Positions 43,840-53,348 of a stretch of 64,000 nt of DNA are shown in pieces. Made by a program: the position numbers and the translations under genes. Numbering within the stretch: position 1 is the stretch's first letter; every line of letters starts with the position of its first letter. The notes under the pieces were generated by a model. That model was not told the origin of the DNA, ran no database searches, and saw nothing but the letters and a program-made list of their open reading frames with translations. The stretch lies in NCBI GenBank assembly GCA_963668615.2, contig CAXXCL010000003.1, forward strand, positions 1 through 64,000, given 5' to 3'. The stretch is from JAAYPI01 sp963668615. GTDB taxonomy: Bacteria > Bacteroidota > Bacteroidia > Bacteroidales > Paludibacteraceae.

Positions 43840-43937
43840 TTTTGTTAAGTAGCAAAGAAAAAATTCAGTATTAACCGAATGACTAGCCCAAAGCTCACAT
43901 TGATAAGTGACGCTAACATTCAAAAAACAGAAAAAAA

Positions 43938-44288
43938 ATGCCAAGATCAGTAAATCACGTTGCTTCAAGAGCAAGAAGAAAAAAAGTTTTAAAATTAACC
44001 AGAGGTTATTATGGTGCCAGAAAAAATGTTTGGACAGTAGCCAAGAACACTTGGGAAAAAGGTTTGCAATATGCTTACCGTGACCGTAAGGCTAAAAAAC
44101 GCAGTTTTCGTGGATTGTGGATTCAACGTATAAATGCAGCAGCTAGATTAGAAGGATTATCTTATTCTAAACTTATGGGAGCTATTCATAAAGCTGGTAT
44201 TAATATTAACCGAAAAGTTCTCGCTGATTTGGCGATGAACCAGCCGGAAGCTTTCAAAGAAATTGTCAAGAAAGCAAAAAAAGCTTAA
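43938..44288 (+). CDS. rplT: 50S ribosomal protein L20 (bL20)
   Basis: 116 residues, MPRSVNHVASRARRKKVLKL, GYYGARKNVWTVAKNTWEKG, then RIRRINAAARL-like RINAAARLEGLSYSKLMG. It binds 23S rRNA early in assembly. In Firmicutes and E. coli, L20 represses its operon by binding the mRNA; the 98-bp space between rpmI and rplT here could hold such a site, but I cannot show one. A terminator follows. Confidence 0.97.
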   Translation: MPRSVNHVASRARRKKVLKLTRGYYGARKNVWTVAKNTWEKGLQYAYRDRKAKKRSFRGLWIQRINAAARLEGLSYSKLMGAIHKAGININRKVLADLAMNQPEAFKEIVKKAKKA

Positions 44289-44305
44289 ATCAAAACAGAT
44301 AAACC

Positions 44306-44341
44306 AAAAGGTCATTCATTTTCATGAGTGACCTTTTTTTA
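44306..44341 (+). terminator. terminator of the infC-rpmI-rplT operon
   Basis: AAAAGGTCA (44306-44314) pairs with TGACCTTTT (44329-44337), with further pairs inside, then a T run. Confidence 0.85.
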
Positions 44342-44408
44342 TTTTGTATCCTTATAAAATTAAAAAACTGCTAAAACAAGTCTCCATAACTTTATCTTAG
44401 CAGTTTGG

Positions 44409-44495
44409 CGGAAGCGACGAGATTCGAACTCGTGGTAGCCTTGCGACTACGTCAGTTTAGCAAACTGGTGGTTTCAGCCACTCACCCACACTTCC
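44409..44495 (-). tRNA. tRNA-Ser (GCT)
   Basis: 87 nt class II tRNA on the minus strand. Acceptor GGAAGTG / CGCTTCC, anticodon stem-loop CAGTT-TGCTAAA-CTG giving anticodon GCT, a long variable arm (GTAGTCGCAAGGCTAC) and T arm with GTTCGAA. Discriminator G, and CCA is encoded at 44406-44408, unlike the other tRNAs here. Confidence 0.95.
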
Positions 44496-44527
44496 TGAAC
44501 ACGTTATCCACAACGAAAATTCGAATG

Positions 44528-44559
44528 CAAATGTAGCTATTTGGTTTGATATTTTCAAA
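44528..44559 (-). promoter_or_regulatory. tRNA-Ser promoter
   Basis: On the minus strand TTTG (44559-44556), 20 nt, TACATTTG (44535-44528): full consensus. Confidence 0.75.
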
Positions 44560-44591
44560 TTTAGAACGTATTATTTCAGAAAAATAATACG

Positions 44592-44599
44592 TATATTTG
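44592..44599 (+). promoter_or_regulatory. mltG -7 box
   Basis: TATATTTG, 33 bp before the mltG ATG. The -33 element is weak. Confidence 0.5.
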
Positions 44600-44631
44600 C
44601 GGTCAATAAACCTTATGATATTAATTCATTT

Positions 44632-45666
44632 ATGAAAAAAAATAATTTAATCAAAATAAGTCTTTACGCTGCTATTTCATTAGTCTCTGTAGCGGTCTTA
44701 ATATTCTTTCTATTATTTTTTTCTCCTAATATCAATGTATTAGGAAAGGAAAAAAAACACTTATTTGTTCTCCCCAATCAGAGTTGGGAAGACGTTATCA
44801 CCTCTCTTGACAAAATGAACGCATTAACAAGTGAAACGTCTTTTAAATTTGCCATCAAATTAAAATACTCAAAGCATAAACCACAAAGTGGAAAATATGA
44901 TATTGAGCCAAACCTATCGAATAGGTATTTACTGAACCGAGTAAGTTATGGATTGGAAGATAAAATCATTCTGAGAGTTTATTCTGCCCGTAACACGCAA
45001 AGTGTAGCTGCAAATATCAGCAAACAACTAATGCTCGATTCTACGCAAATTATTTCAGCTTTTCTTAACAAAGAACTATTGAAAAAATATGGACTAGATT
45101 CGACAAATTCCCTATGTCTTTTTATTCCAACCTCAAAAAAAGTAGAGTGGGACATTCCTATGTCAAGTGTGCTATCAATGGTCGAAGGTGCATACAAAAA
45201 TTTCTGGGACGAAAGCAGAAGAAAAAAAGCCGCTAAAACAGGCTTGACACTTCCTGAAATTGACATTCTGGCATCAATTGTCGAAGAGGAGACAAATGAC
45301 TACGAAGATAAAGAAATGGTGGCTGGTGTATATTTAAACAGATTGAGAAGAGGGATTCCTTTACAATCATGTCCAACGGTACGATTTGCCATCGGAGATT
45401 TTACTTTAAATAGAATTCTTAAAAAACATTTATCAATAGATTCGCCTTTTAATACATACATACACAAAGGTTTACCTCCTGCCCCAATACGTATACCAAC
45501 CAAAGAAAGCATAGACGCTGTTCTAAATTTCAAACAACATAATTACCTGTACATTTGTGCTAAACCTGATTTTTCCGGCACGCACGACTACAGTAGAAAC
45601 TACAAAGAACACTCTGAAAAGGCGAAAGTTTACCAAAGAAAACTGGACGAAAAGAAAATATACTAA
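44632..45666 (+). CDS. mltG: endolytic murein transglycosylase MltG
   Basis: 344 residues. One N-terminal membrane helix (LIKISLYAAISLVSVAVLIF) anchors the enzyme with its catalytic domain in the periplasm. A LysM-like segment (HLFVLPNQSWEDVITSLD) precedes the YceG core, with the catalytic Glu in LASIVEEETNDYEDK and conserved blocks VAGVYLNRLRRGIPLQSCPT, SPFNTYIHKGLPPAPI and YLYICAKPDFSGTHDYSRNY. It cuts nascent peptidoglycan strands and sets glycan length. Length is normal. Convergent with the YihY gene, 6 bp between stops. Confidence 0.94.
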   Translation: MKKNNLIKISLYAAISLVSVAVLIFFLLFFSPNINVLGKEKKHLFVLPNQSWEDVITSLDKMNALTSETSFKFAIKLKYSKHKPQSGKYDIEPNLSNRYLLNRVSYGLEDKIILRVYSARNTQSVAANISKQLMLDSTQIISAFLNKELLKKYGLDSTNSLCLFIPTSKKVEWDIPMSSVLSMVEGAYKNFWDESRRKKAAKTGLTLPEIDILASIVEEETNDYEDKEMVAGVYLNRLRRGIPLQSCPTVRFAIGDFTLNRILKKHLSIDSPFNTYIHKGLPPAPIRIPTKESIDAVLNFKQHNYLYICAKPDFSGTHDYSRNYKEHSEKAKVYQRKLDEKKIY

Positions 45667-45672
45667 GTAAAA

Positions 45673-47007
45673 TTAATCTGCTAAATCCTTTAGGAGCACA
45701 GTTGAGGAATAGTCCTCTGATTTCTTTTGTGCAAAAATCAATGCTTGCCATTGTTTAAAGTGACGAGATTGGATGTCTATTTTAAAATTTTCGGATCCAA
45801 AAGTATCTATTTTCTCAAATAAAAAAGCAACCGTTAATTTATTAATATCCATTGCGGGTTGATAAACTTTTTCGTCCGTTACCTCCTGAGAAAGCATTTC
45901 TGAAATAATATTTGCTTCTATCAACTTATCAATTGTCCTATTAACCAATTGAATAGGAATTTTATATTCTGAGGCAATTTTTTGACGAGAGAACGGCTCT
46001 TGGTTATCTGCAAACCTTTTTACTATGACTGAAGAAATCAATATATATAAAAAGTTCTGATAACGTGGAGTTATTAGCTTTATATCCGATTCAAATTCAT
46101 AATTTCGAACATTCTGAGCAGCAAACGAAAGTTTAGCTCCATACAAAATTATTATCCAAGACAATTGCAACCATAATAATAACAATGGCAACGCTGCAAA
46201 ACTTCCATAAATGGCATTATACCGAGAAACCCATATTTGACCATTAATATACAACGATTGAAAAACTTGAAACAAGACACCTGCAACAATTCCACCAAAC
46301 AATGCACAATCAAAACGCACTCTCGTATTTGGAAATATCATATATATCAGGACAAAAAGACCCATATTGATAATAAAAGGAAGAGATTTAAGAAAAACGC
46401 CCCACACAGGAGCAATAACATCAGAAAAGTACAAATCAGATATATTGGAATTAATATAAATGGAAATACCGTTAGAAACAACCAGCAATATGGGAACAAC
46501 TAATGTCATTGAAAAATAGTCTGTAAAACGACGAACTGTACTACGAGATTTTTTCACTTCCCAAATATCATTAAATGCATTTTCTATTTGAGAAAAAACA
46601 TTTAATACAGACCAAAATAAGACAACAATTCCTATTCCAACGAACCAACCTCCTGTAATTTGTTGTAAATAAGAATCGACCAAATCGAAAGTTTGCTTCA
46701 ACACATCTGCCTGACCAGGAAATATTTTAATAAATTGATTCTCAACATAATATTGAACATCAAATCCCTTTCCTACACCAACTATCACAGCTAAAATCGG
46801 CACAATAGAAAGCAAAGTATAATAGGTTAATGCAGATGCCTTAGTACTTAACTTATCCTGTAAAAAACCTCTAATAGACAAATAGAGAACCTTTATAACA
46901 TTGTATAAAATATGCTTTTTAGAAGTAACCTCACCCTCAGTTATCCTCCATATATCATAACAAAAGAAACGAAAAAGTTTAAGTATAAAATCTATTATTT
47001 TCTTCAT
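45673..47007 (-). CDS. YihY/BrkB family membrane protein
   Basis: 444 residues. The YihY domain (about 40-310) has six membrane segments and the family marker DKLSTKASALTYYTLLSIVP, followed by FWSVLNVFSQIENAFNDIWE and PNTRVRFDCALFGGIVAGVL. A C-terminal cytoplasmic region of about 130 residues (winged-helix-like, FSRQKIASEYKIPIQLVNRT) is the longer form seen in this phylum. The family was once annotated as ribonuclease BN by mistake; its function is unknown. It lies between mltG (convergent) and rnpB (same strand, upstream). Confidence 0.9.
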   Translation of the reverse strand: MKKIIDFILKLFRFFCYDIWRITEGEVTSKKHILYNVIKVLYLSIRGFLQDKLSTKASALTYYTLLSIVPILAVIVGVGKGFDVQYYVENQFIKIFPGQADVLKQTFDLVDSYLQQITGGWFVGIGIVVLFWSVLNVFSQIENAFNDIWEVKKSRSTVRRFTDYFSMTLVVPILLVVSNGISIYINSNISDLYFSDVIAPVWGVFLKSLPFIINMGLFVLIYMIFPNTRVRFDCALFGGIVAGVLFQVFQSLYINGQIWVSRYNAIYGSFAALPLLLLWLQLSWIIILYGAKLSFAAQNVRNYEFESDIKLITPRYQNFLYILISSVIVKRFADNQEPFSRQKIASEYKIPIQLVNRTIDKLIEANIISEMLSQEVTDEKVYQPAMDINKLTVAFLFEKIDTFGSENFKIDIQSRHFKQWQALIFAQKKSEDYSSTVLLKDLAD

Positions 47008-47027
47008 AAGAATAATTTTAGAAAAAA

Positions 47028-47382
47028 GATAGTAAGTCTATAAGCCGGGTTCTGTATTCAAAAAATTGAACGTTTGTCATTTATCTACGACTAAAATCAC
47101 TCTTAGCCTCTAGCAACCTACCCCCCGACATCGGACGAGTAATCCTACTGCGTCGGTATACATGGTTTTGCAACCCATGAGGTGTACGGCTTTGTTTGTT
47201 ACCAAACAAACGGTGGGCTCTTACCCCGCCTTTTCACCCTTTCCATAATCGCTTACGGTGGTCATTTTCTGTTACACTACTTTGCCCTCACGAACAACTT
47301 CCCGTTAAGAAGCATGGCACTCTGCGTTGCCCGGACTTTCCTCCTTTCATAAAATGAACGGCGACAAACCGACTTACTATCT
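47028..47382 (-). ncRNA. rnpB: RNase P RNA, class A
   Basis: The minus strand carries the universal core GAGGAAAGTCCGGGC (near 47329-47343) and ends with the element read on the plus strand as TATAAGCCGGGTTCTGT (47039-47055). The P1 helix pairs GATAGTAAGTC (from 47382) with GACTTACTATC (to 47028), which fixes both ends at about 355 nt. It is the catalytic RNA that trims tRNA 5' ends. It is divergent from rpoD. Confidence 0.93.
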
Positions 47383-47389
47383 CGAGAGC

Positions 47390-47397
47390 AAAGGTAA
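47390..47397 (-). promoter_or_regulatory. rnpB -7 box
   Basis: The minus strand reads TACCTTTG, 8 nt before the RNA 5' end, the same box as in the tRNA promoters. The -33 element is unclear. Confidence 0.6.
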
Positions 47398-47456
47398 ATA
47401 TTTAATTTGAAGTAAAAATATAGCAACAAGCTATTTACAAACAAAAAAAAGAAAGA

Positions 47457-47488
47457 TTTGGTTTTCCGACTATTTTTCACTATATTTG
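47457..47488 (+). promoter_or_regulatory. rpoD promoter
   Basis: TTTG (47457-47460), 20 nt, TATATTTG (47481-47488): full consensus. The leader to the ATG at 47510 is about 15 nt. Confidence 0.75.
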
Positions 47489-47509
47489 CGACCTAATTTT
47501 GCCCGTGCT

Positions 47510-48370
47510 ATGAGACAACTGAAAATTGTAAAATCAATTACAAATAGAGAGAGTGCTTCTCTTGATAAATATCTCCAAGAAATTGGACGAGAAGATTTGA
47601 TAACCGTAGAAGAAGAGGTTGAACTTGCCCAACGAATCAAAAAAGGAGATAGAATCGCTCTTGAAAAACTTACTCGTGCAAATTTGCGTTTCGTGGTTTC
47701 TGTAGCTAAACAATACCAAAACCAGGGTTTAAGTCTTCCAGACTTAATTAATGAAGGAAACTTGGGCTTAATAAAGGCTGCTGAAAAATTCGATGAAACA
47801 CGTGGTTTTAAATTTATTTCCTATGCTGTATGGTGGATTCGTCAATCCATCCTACAAGCATTAGCAGAACAATCTCGTATTGTACGTCTTCCATTGAATC
47901 AGGTTGGTTCATTAAACAAGATAAATAAAGCATTTTCGAAATTTGAGCAGGAAAATGAACGTCGTCCTTCTCCTGAAGAATTATCGGAAGAATTGGATAT
48001 TCCTGTTGATAAGATTGCCGATACTTTAAAGGTATCAGGAAGGCACATTTCTGTAGATGCACCCTTTGTTGAGGGAGAAGACAACAGCTTGCTTGACGTA
48101 TTAATTAATGATGATTCTCCGATTGCCGACAGATCTTTGATGAATGAATCACTGTCAAAAGAGATTGATCGTGCTTTAAGTACCTTAAGTGACAGAGAAA
48201 AAGATATTATTGTTTCATTTTTCGGTATTGGTTGCCAAGAAATGACATTAGAAGAAATTGGAGATAAGTTTGGTTTAACTCGTGAACGTGTTCGCCAAAT
48301 CAAAGAAAAATCTATCCGCAGACTTCGGTCTAATTCAAAAAGCAAATTATTAAAAAGTTATTTAGGATAA
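47510..48370 (+). CDS. rpoD: primary RNA polymerase sigma factor (sigma-70 family)
   Basis: 286 residues from the ATG at 47510 (MRQLKIVKSITNRESASLDK); an in-frame extension to 47486 would start inside the promoter. Region 1.2 (YLQEIGREDLITVEEEVELA), region 2 (NLRFVVSVAKQYQNQGLSLP; the -7 reader block YAVWWIRQSILQALAEQSR), region 3 and region 4 with the helix-turn-helix LEEIGDKFGLTRERVRQIKE. Region 1.1 and the large non-conserved insert of E. coli RpoD are absent, which is the normal form of the Bacteroidota housekeeping factor. It recognises the TTTG / TAnnTTTG promoters listed in this annotation. Confidence 0.96.
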   Translation: MRQLKIVKSITNRESASLDKYLQEIGREDLITVEEEVELAQRIKKGDRIALEKLTRANLRFVVSVAKQYQNQGLSLPDLINEGNLGLIKAAEKFDETRGFKFISYAVWWIRQSILQALAEQSRIVRLPLNQVGSLNKINKAFSKFEQENERRPSPEELSEELDIPVDKIADTLKVSGRHISVDAPFVEGEDNSLLDVLINDDSPIADRSLMNESLSKEIDRALSTLSDREKDIIVSFFGIGCQEMTLEEIGDKFGLTRERVRQIKEKSIRRLRSNSKSKLLKSYLG

Positions 48371-48390
48371 TTGCAAAAAAAGATAATACA

Positions 48391-48430
48391 AATAAAAAGG
48401 GGAAATCAATGATTTCCCCTTTTTATTTGT
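48391..48430 (+). terminator. rpoD terminator
   Basis: An 18-bp perfect inverted repeat (48391-48408 and 48410-48427) centred on GGGGAAATC / GATTTCCCC with A-rich and T-rich ends; it may also serve the convergent lipoprotein gene. Confidence 0.85.
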
Positions 48431-48443
48431 ATTGAACTTACAG

Positions 48444-49472
48444 TTATTGAATCAATACATTTTTAACCTCCCAAGTACCTGCAGCTGCAGTTGTACTAAT
48501 ATATTTAAAGGCTATACGAACATTTGATTTTCCAACATAACTTGCTAAATCAATATTTCCTGAACTAACAAATGTCCAATCTGAACCTGTCATATAGGTT
48601 GGAATTGTCAATTGAGTCCACGTACCAGTACTAGGTAATCCGGATATATAATTTTCAGAAATCCATAAGGTTGCCTCTGCTGACATAGTACCAAAGTACT
48701 TACCCGCATGTTGAAAGGTCAAGGTTGCAGCTGTTTTGCTTGACAAATCTATATCAGGTGAGATTAACCAGCTTTCAGTACCATATTTTGTAGAATTTGC
48801 AAAACCACTAGCTTTCATGCCATAAGATGCAGTAGGAGCCCACACATACGTTAAAGCGGCATCTATTACAACATTCTGAATGGTGAAGCTTCCTTGGCTT
48901 GAGCTAGCAAATGTTTCACTAAATATTGCATCTGAAGGGTCAATTGGATCCACCGGATCAATTCCTATTTGCGTTCCAACAAACCAATAAGCACTCGTAT
49001 TTTTAACACCGGGAAATGTGTTATACTTCATAATATCACCGTAAACAATAACCTCTTTCCCAATATTTGTCGGTATAGTTGCTAAACCCAATGCCGTACG
49101 AACAGCCCCTGCGGGCAACTGAACACAAACACATTTAGACATATCCGTTTCTGTAGAATCTAGTGCTAACATCACATTGTAATCATTTGCAAATGGAGCC
49201 ACAGTCTCCAAGACAGCAGGATCAGGCGTAGTATTATAGCACCCCACAATATAACCCTGAACCCAAACGGCTGAATCAACAGCTATCGTCGTACTGGTTG
49301 GGTTTAAAGCTATTACTTGAGTTACAGTATAAGGACTTGCCTTTGTTCCATCACCTGCCTGTACAGGAATAGGAGTTGGCTCAGGATCAGGTTCTTTAAC
49401 ATTAGAACAACCTCCCAAAAGGATAATAAATAGAACTGTTGTAAAAAGCGATAAAAATTTTGAGTTTTTCAT
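48444..49472 (-). CDS. lipoprotein with DUF6359-like and choice-of-anchor-J domains
   Basis: 342 residues from the ATG at 49472, chosen because it gives a normal lipoprotein signal (MKNSKFLSLFTTVLFIILLG with Cys next); an in-frame ATG at 49496 adds eight residues and is possible. After the lipidated Cys comes a Pro-rich linker, then an OB-fold-like domain of DUF6359 type (GDGTKASPYTVTQVIAL, VWVQGYIVGCYN, VYGDIMKYNTFPGVKNTSAY). The C-terminal ~155 residues are a choice-of-anchor-J beta-sandwich (IFSETFASSSQGSFTIQN, ESWLISPDIDLSSKTAATLT, NVRIAFKYIS). This beta domain is common on exported Bacteroidota proteins. It is the last gene of the receptor operon. Function unknown; surface binding is inferred. 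Confidence 0.82.
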   Translation of the reverse strand: MKNSKFLSLFTTVLFIILLGGCSNVKEPDPEPTPIPVQAGDGTKASPYTVTQVIALNPTSTTIAVDSAVWVQGYIVGCYNTTPDPAVLETVAPFANDYNVMLALDSTETDMSKCVCVQLPAGAVRTALGLATIPTNIGKEVIVYGDIMKYNTFPGVKNTSAYWFVGTQIGIDPVDPIDPSDAIFSETFASSSQGSFTIQNVVIDAALTYVWAPTASYGMKASGFANSTKYGTESWLISPDIDLSSKTAATLTFQHAGKYFGTMSAEATLWISENYISGLPSTGTWTQLTIPTYMTGSDWTFVSSGNIDLASYVGKSNVRIAFKYISTTAAAGTWEVKNVLIQ

Positions 49473-49497
49473 ATTTTGAGTTTTATTGTTAGCCATT

Positions 49498-50415
49498 TTA
49501 TTCTCCCCACGTAAAACCTGTCAAATCATCTAAAGAACGAAGAGTCAATTGCCAATAAATCTTAGTTGGGTCTATGGTTGCATCTTTATCATTGTACCAA
49601 CCCACAATTGCAACAACATCACCAATACCTGATGGTAACTTCACATTGGCAAAACGAGCATATTCACTGGTAGAAACAAATATGGAACCTGTTCCATCTG
49701 TTATTTCCCTAGATTGAGGATAACCCACTCCATTTGTTGATGGTGCAAAAATCTTTTCAGATGCAGATATAGTGGCAGGTTTACCGTAATTGGCACCTTT
49801 ACCGGTAAATGTTGCATTTTTAATTTTAACGAGTTTATTGTAAATTTCACTTCCTGAGGCTACTATTTCTGCTATCGTCATTTCTTTTGGTTGAATAAGA
49901 CTTGCATCGGGCATCCCATAAGCAAAAATATGCAAATCTGAAATAGGCTTAGGTATACGTCCTGGTTCTTCCCTACCCTTTTTTTCGTTCAAATAGTAAA
50001 CGCCAATTTGAGGAGCTTGAGCATATTTTCCTATCCACAAATCATTCAATCTTACAGCCACACGCTGACCTTGTTTATAAATTCCACTTAAGCTACCTGC
50101 ATCTATTGAAATTCTAAGAGCTTGTCCATTTTCTCCCTGTTCTTGTACAACAATATATTTGTAAATATTTCCGGCATCATCATCAGATGTAATAATTCCA
50201 TTAATAATAACATCTTCTTGACTTTGTATTTGTTGAACTGAGAACAAACTAGTACTAGTCAGAAACGTTGATTTTACTTGTGCTATAGTATATGTCGAAG
50301 CAATACTATCTCCAACCACATCGTCTAATCCCACGGAATTATGATAGTCGTTACAACCTAAAAAGGTCAATGATAAAGAGACAACCAATAAATACTTAAT
50401 TATATGTTTTTTCAT
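49498..50415 (-). CDS. DUF5689 lipoprotein
   Basis: 305 residues with a lipoprotein signal (MKKHIIKYLLVVSLSLTFLG, then Cys). The mature protein is the DUF5689 beta-rich domain: VIINGIITSDDDAGNIYKYI, ALRISIDAGSLSGIYKQGQR, GIYKQGQRVAVRLNDLWIGK, and a second OB-like half (LVKIKNATFTGKGANYGKPA, VAIVGWYNDKDATI). DUF5689 proteins accompany TonB-dependent receptors in Bacteroidota; no ligand is known to me. It begins 23 bp after the receptor stop and ends just before the choice-of-anchor-J lipoprotein, so the three form one operon. It probably sits on the outer membrane beside the receptor. Confidence 0.85.
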   Translation of the reverse strand: MKKHIIKYLLVVSLSLTFLGCNDYHNSVGLDDVVGDSIASTYTIAQVKSTFLTSTSLFSVQQIQSQEDVIINGIITSDDDAGNIYKYIVVQEQGENGQALRISIDAGSLSGIYKQGQRVAVRLNDLWIGKYAQAPQIGVYYLNEKKGREEPGRIPKPISDLHIFAYGMPDASLIQPKEMTIAEIVASGSEIYNKLVKIKNATFTGKGANYGKPATISASEKIFAPSTNGVGYPQSREITDGTGSIFVSTSEYARFANVKLPSGIGDVVAIVGWYNDKDATIDPTKIYWQLTLRSLDDLTGFTWGE

Positions 50416-50438
50416 TGCTATTCTTTTACTATTGGTTA

Positions 50439-53201
50439 TTAAAATTTAAATCCTATATTCAAGAAAAAGTTGAAACCTGAAGCATAATAATACTTATTGG
50501 CAAATCTATTAAGTGCGGTTGCATCTATTTGATCAGATGTATCTAAAGGCAAACGAGCTTGTTGATATCCACCGGTTATCATCTTTGTATTATTTAGCAC
50601 ATTGTTTAAACTCAAATTAATGGATAAAGACTGACTATTTTTCAAATAGAGCAGTTTTCCTATTGATGCATCCAACATGAAGCCCGCAGGTAATTTTTCT
50701 TGTGTTCCGAAAGCTGCTACCATTTCAGGAGTGGTATATTTTGCGACATTGCTTTCTCGAAAACGGTTTGGTGAAAAATCCAGATAATTGTTATCGTAAT
50801 AATTAATAGAAATGTCAGCAAACCACATTTTCGGATGCATATAATCAATAGTAAAATTGGCAGCCAATTGAGGACCTGCACTTATTTTCAAATCTTTCGT
50901 TTTTACAGTTTCCGCTACATCTTCAAAACTACCATTTTCCGCATTCATAACACCTTGAGCGTCACTTGTGTACCTGTAATCAGCATATGTTCCGGCAAGA
51001 GATAGCCCAAATCCTTCGGGCAATTTAACAGAAGTTCCGACTTCAATTCCTTGATATAATTTATCCAGACCTGAAAGAGAATAGTTTACGTATGTACGAT
51101 ACTCATCATCGTAGTAACCCATTGTTTCTACAGCATCATTGATACGTGTTTGAAAAGCAGAAATACGACCTTTTAGTTTGGGGAAAGTAAAGGTATACCC
51201 CAAATCATATGACAAAACCTTTTCTGCTTTTAAATTAGGAACAAGTTCATCTTTTATTCTAGGAGAAACATATGAATTGGCAACTAGTGGGGCTCTCGTT
51301 TCGGCCACCGCATTAAAATTGATTTTATTTCTGCCATTGATATTATAAGCAGCTCCGGCTTTAAAAGAAGGATCGACAAAATACCAAAGGTTTCCAACCC
51401 CGTAGGATTGTGCACCAACGGCATCGGCTCGACCATTTTCCATAAACCCTTCTCTACAGAATTGTGTATAAGCAACTTTTAACGCATAAAACACATCAAA
51501 CGATGATAAAATCCATTCATTCTGAGCAAAGGCACTTGCATTCAAAATATTCATATTATAATCATATCCGAAAATATCACCTTCGTGAATAACTCTATAT
51601 GGATTACGTAAGTCATTTTGGATAATATTAGCATCCAATGCATAATCCCTTTCTGCAAATTGGTCTATATCAATCCATTGTTTTCCACCCAATAAATCAT
51701 CCAAAGTTTTATAATGACGATCTTTGTTGTATTTTGCTTCTAAGCCAGCTGTTAACTTTAATGCAGACGAAAGTTGATTTATGTAACTGGAATTAAATGT
51801 AGTTTCAATTACATCGTTATGACGACGTTCTACTATGTATTTTGCAGAAGAAGTTTCATTATTTTCCTGATCGGTAACATTTTGAGCATAATTGGCTCTA
51901 TACAGTGCATTCCAATCAATTTGGGAAACAGTAGGATCTGTTTTCCATAAACTTGTTATTTCTTCCTGTATTTCAGCTTCAGTTTGAAAACTCGGCAAAT
52001 AGCGATAATAAACAGGACTTGGGTCAGGTGCATTATAATAGTTAAGTGCCGATGTACTATAAAAACTGTAATGAGCCCCTATCCCCGCTTTAAATTTTTG
52101 AGTATCACTAATATCCCAATCATAACTTAGCACCATTGTCGGGTCAACATTTTTCACGATACGTGAATTTCGCTTTTCTCCATTTTGATATCCCCAATAA
52201 GGATTGTAATAAATACTTCCTGCTAAATCATACACTTCTTGTACAACTGCACCCTGTTGACCACGCTCAGTAGGAGCTACAAAGGAAACAAATGAAATCA
52301 ACTGATTATCATCTATTTTTTGTTCTAAAGAAAAGAATAAACCTCCTGAGTTATAAAATGTTCCTTCTACCAACCCTTCATCTGCCCAACGTAAAACACC
52401 GGAAAAAACTAAGGACAAATCATTTTCCGGCAAATTCATTGCATAAGTTACTTGACCTCTCACCTTGTACGAACGATTAGTTAAAGCAAGGCTGGATTTT
52501 AACCCCGGTGCATAATCATTGGCTCTTGTGTTGATGTTTGTGACACTTGACAAATTTCCAAAAGAAAATGAATTGGGAGAAAGTCCCTGTACTATTTCCT
52601 TATTACGCATGGCATCATTCAACCCTCCCAACATAGAATAGCTAAAACCGCCTCTTTCCAAACTGTTGAAATTGACACCATTAATATAGGTTGTTTCGTA
52701 CGCATCATCATACCCTCTCACACTAAAACGCATGGGGCCAAAAGAATAGCTGGCAGCAGAAGCGTATACATCTCCTTTTGAAGAAAGAGTACTTCCTCGC
52801 ATAGCCGGAGTATCATTATCATCAACACTACTTGATGCCGATTCCAACGTGGCAGAACTAGAAATTTCCTGAATATTTTCCAGTGCGACATTCTTAGCCT
52901 CTTTCATCTTAACAATACCGATATTGCTTACTCTATTATTAAAAAGAACTACCTGAATAGGTTTTGCAATATAGTCGGGATACTCTATTTCTAGTATATC
53001 ACTACCCTCCGAGGCATTCTCTATAACAAACTCGCCTTCTTGATTAGTAACAACCGTAATATTTTGCTTCTTTAATAAAACAACAGCATTCGATATTCCT
53101 TCACCCGAATAATCATTCCTAACTACGCCTTTTATCCCAGTCTGGGCAAAAGCCGTAAGAAAATTAGAAATAAGGAAACTCACAATCAGTATTTTCTTCA
53201 T
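50439..53201 (-). CDS. TonB-dependent outer-membrane receptor
   Basis: 920 residues. Signal peptide (MKKILIVSFLISNFLTAFAQ), then a carboxypeptidase-regulatory-like domain (GIKGVVRNDYSGEGISNAVV, about 21-105), a plug domain (RFSVRGYDDAYETTYINGVN), and a 22-strand beta-barrel ending in the aromatic C-terminal strand FNFFLNIGFKF. No SusD homologue follows; instead come the DUF5689 and anchor-J lipoproteins, so it is not a SusC/D pair. It takes up a ligand across the outer membrane with TonB energy. The divergent secreted endonuclease gene suggests nucleic-acid fragments as the ligand, an inference. The minus strand has TATTTTTG at 53224-53231 as a possible -7 box. Confidence 0.92.
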   Translation of the reverse strand: MKKILIVSFLISNFLTAFAQTGIKGVVRNDYSGEGISNAVVLLKKQNITVVTNQEGEFVIENASEGSDILEIEYPDYIAKPIQVVLFNNRVSNIGIVKMKEAKNVALENIQEISSSATLESASSSVDDNDTPAMRGSTLSSKGDVYASAASYSFGPMRFSVRGYDDAYETTYINGVNFNSLERGGFSYSMLGGLNDAMRNKEIVQGLSPNSFSFGNLSSVTNINTRANDYAPGLKSSLALTNRSYKVRGQVTYAMNLPENDLSLVFSGVLRWADEGLVEGTFYNSGGLFFSLEQKIDDNQLISFVSFVAPTERGQQGAVVQEVYDLAGSIYYNPYWGYQNGEKRNSRIVKNVDPTMVLSYDWDISDTQKFKAGIGAHYSFYSTSALNYYNAPDPSPVYYRYLPSFQTEAEIQEEITSLWKTDPTVSQIDWNALYRANYAQNVTDQENNETSSAKYIVERRHNDVIETTFNSSYINQLSSALKLTAGLEAKYNKDRHYKTLDDLLGGKQWIDIDQFAERDYALDANIIQNDLRNPYRVIHEGDIFGYDYNMNILNASAFAQNEWILSSFDVFYALKVAYTQFCREGFMENGRADAVGAQSYGVGNLWYFVDPSFKAGAAYNINGRNKINFNAVAETRAPLVANSYVSPRIKDELVPNLKAEKVLSYDLGYTFTFPKLKGRISAFQTRINDAVETMGYYDDEYRTYVNYSLSGLDKLYQGIEVGTSVKLPEGFGLSLAGTYADYRYTSDAQGVMNAENGSFEDVAETVKTKDLKISAGPQLAANFTIDYMHPKMWFADISINYYDNNYLDFSPNRFRESNVAKYTTPEMVAAFGTQEKLPAGFMLDASIGKLLYLKNSQSLSINLSLNNVLNNTKMITGGYQQARLPLDTSDQIDATALNRFANKYYYASGFNFFLNIGFKF

Positions 53202-53348
53202 ATTTTTTAGTACTACGTTTCCACAAAAATAAACAAAATTTACTATTTAAAACATTTGTTTACAATTTAACTTAAAAAAATTTACTTATCTAAAAAATAT
53301 TAACATATTTGTAGGAGATAAAGCTTTATTCACTAATAAAAAGGATTG

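Noticed and set aside
48444..53201. SusC/SusD polysaccharide locus
   Set aside because: The receptor lacks a SusD-like neighbour and no glycoside hydrolase is present; the lipoproteins are DUF5689 and anchor-J types.
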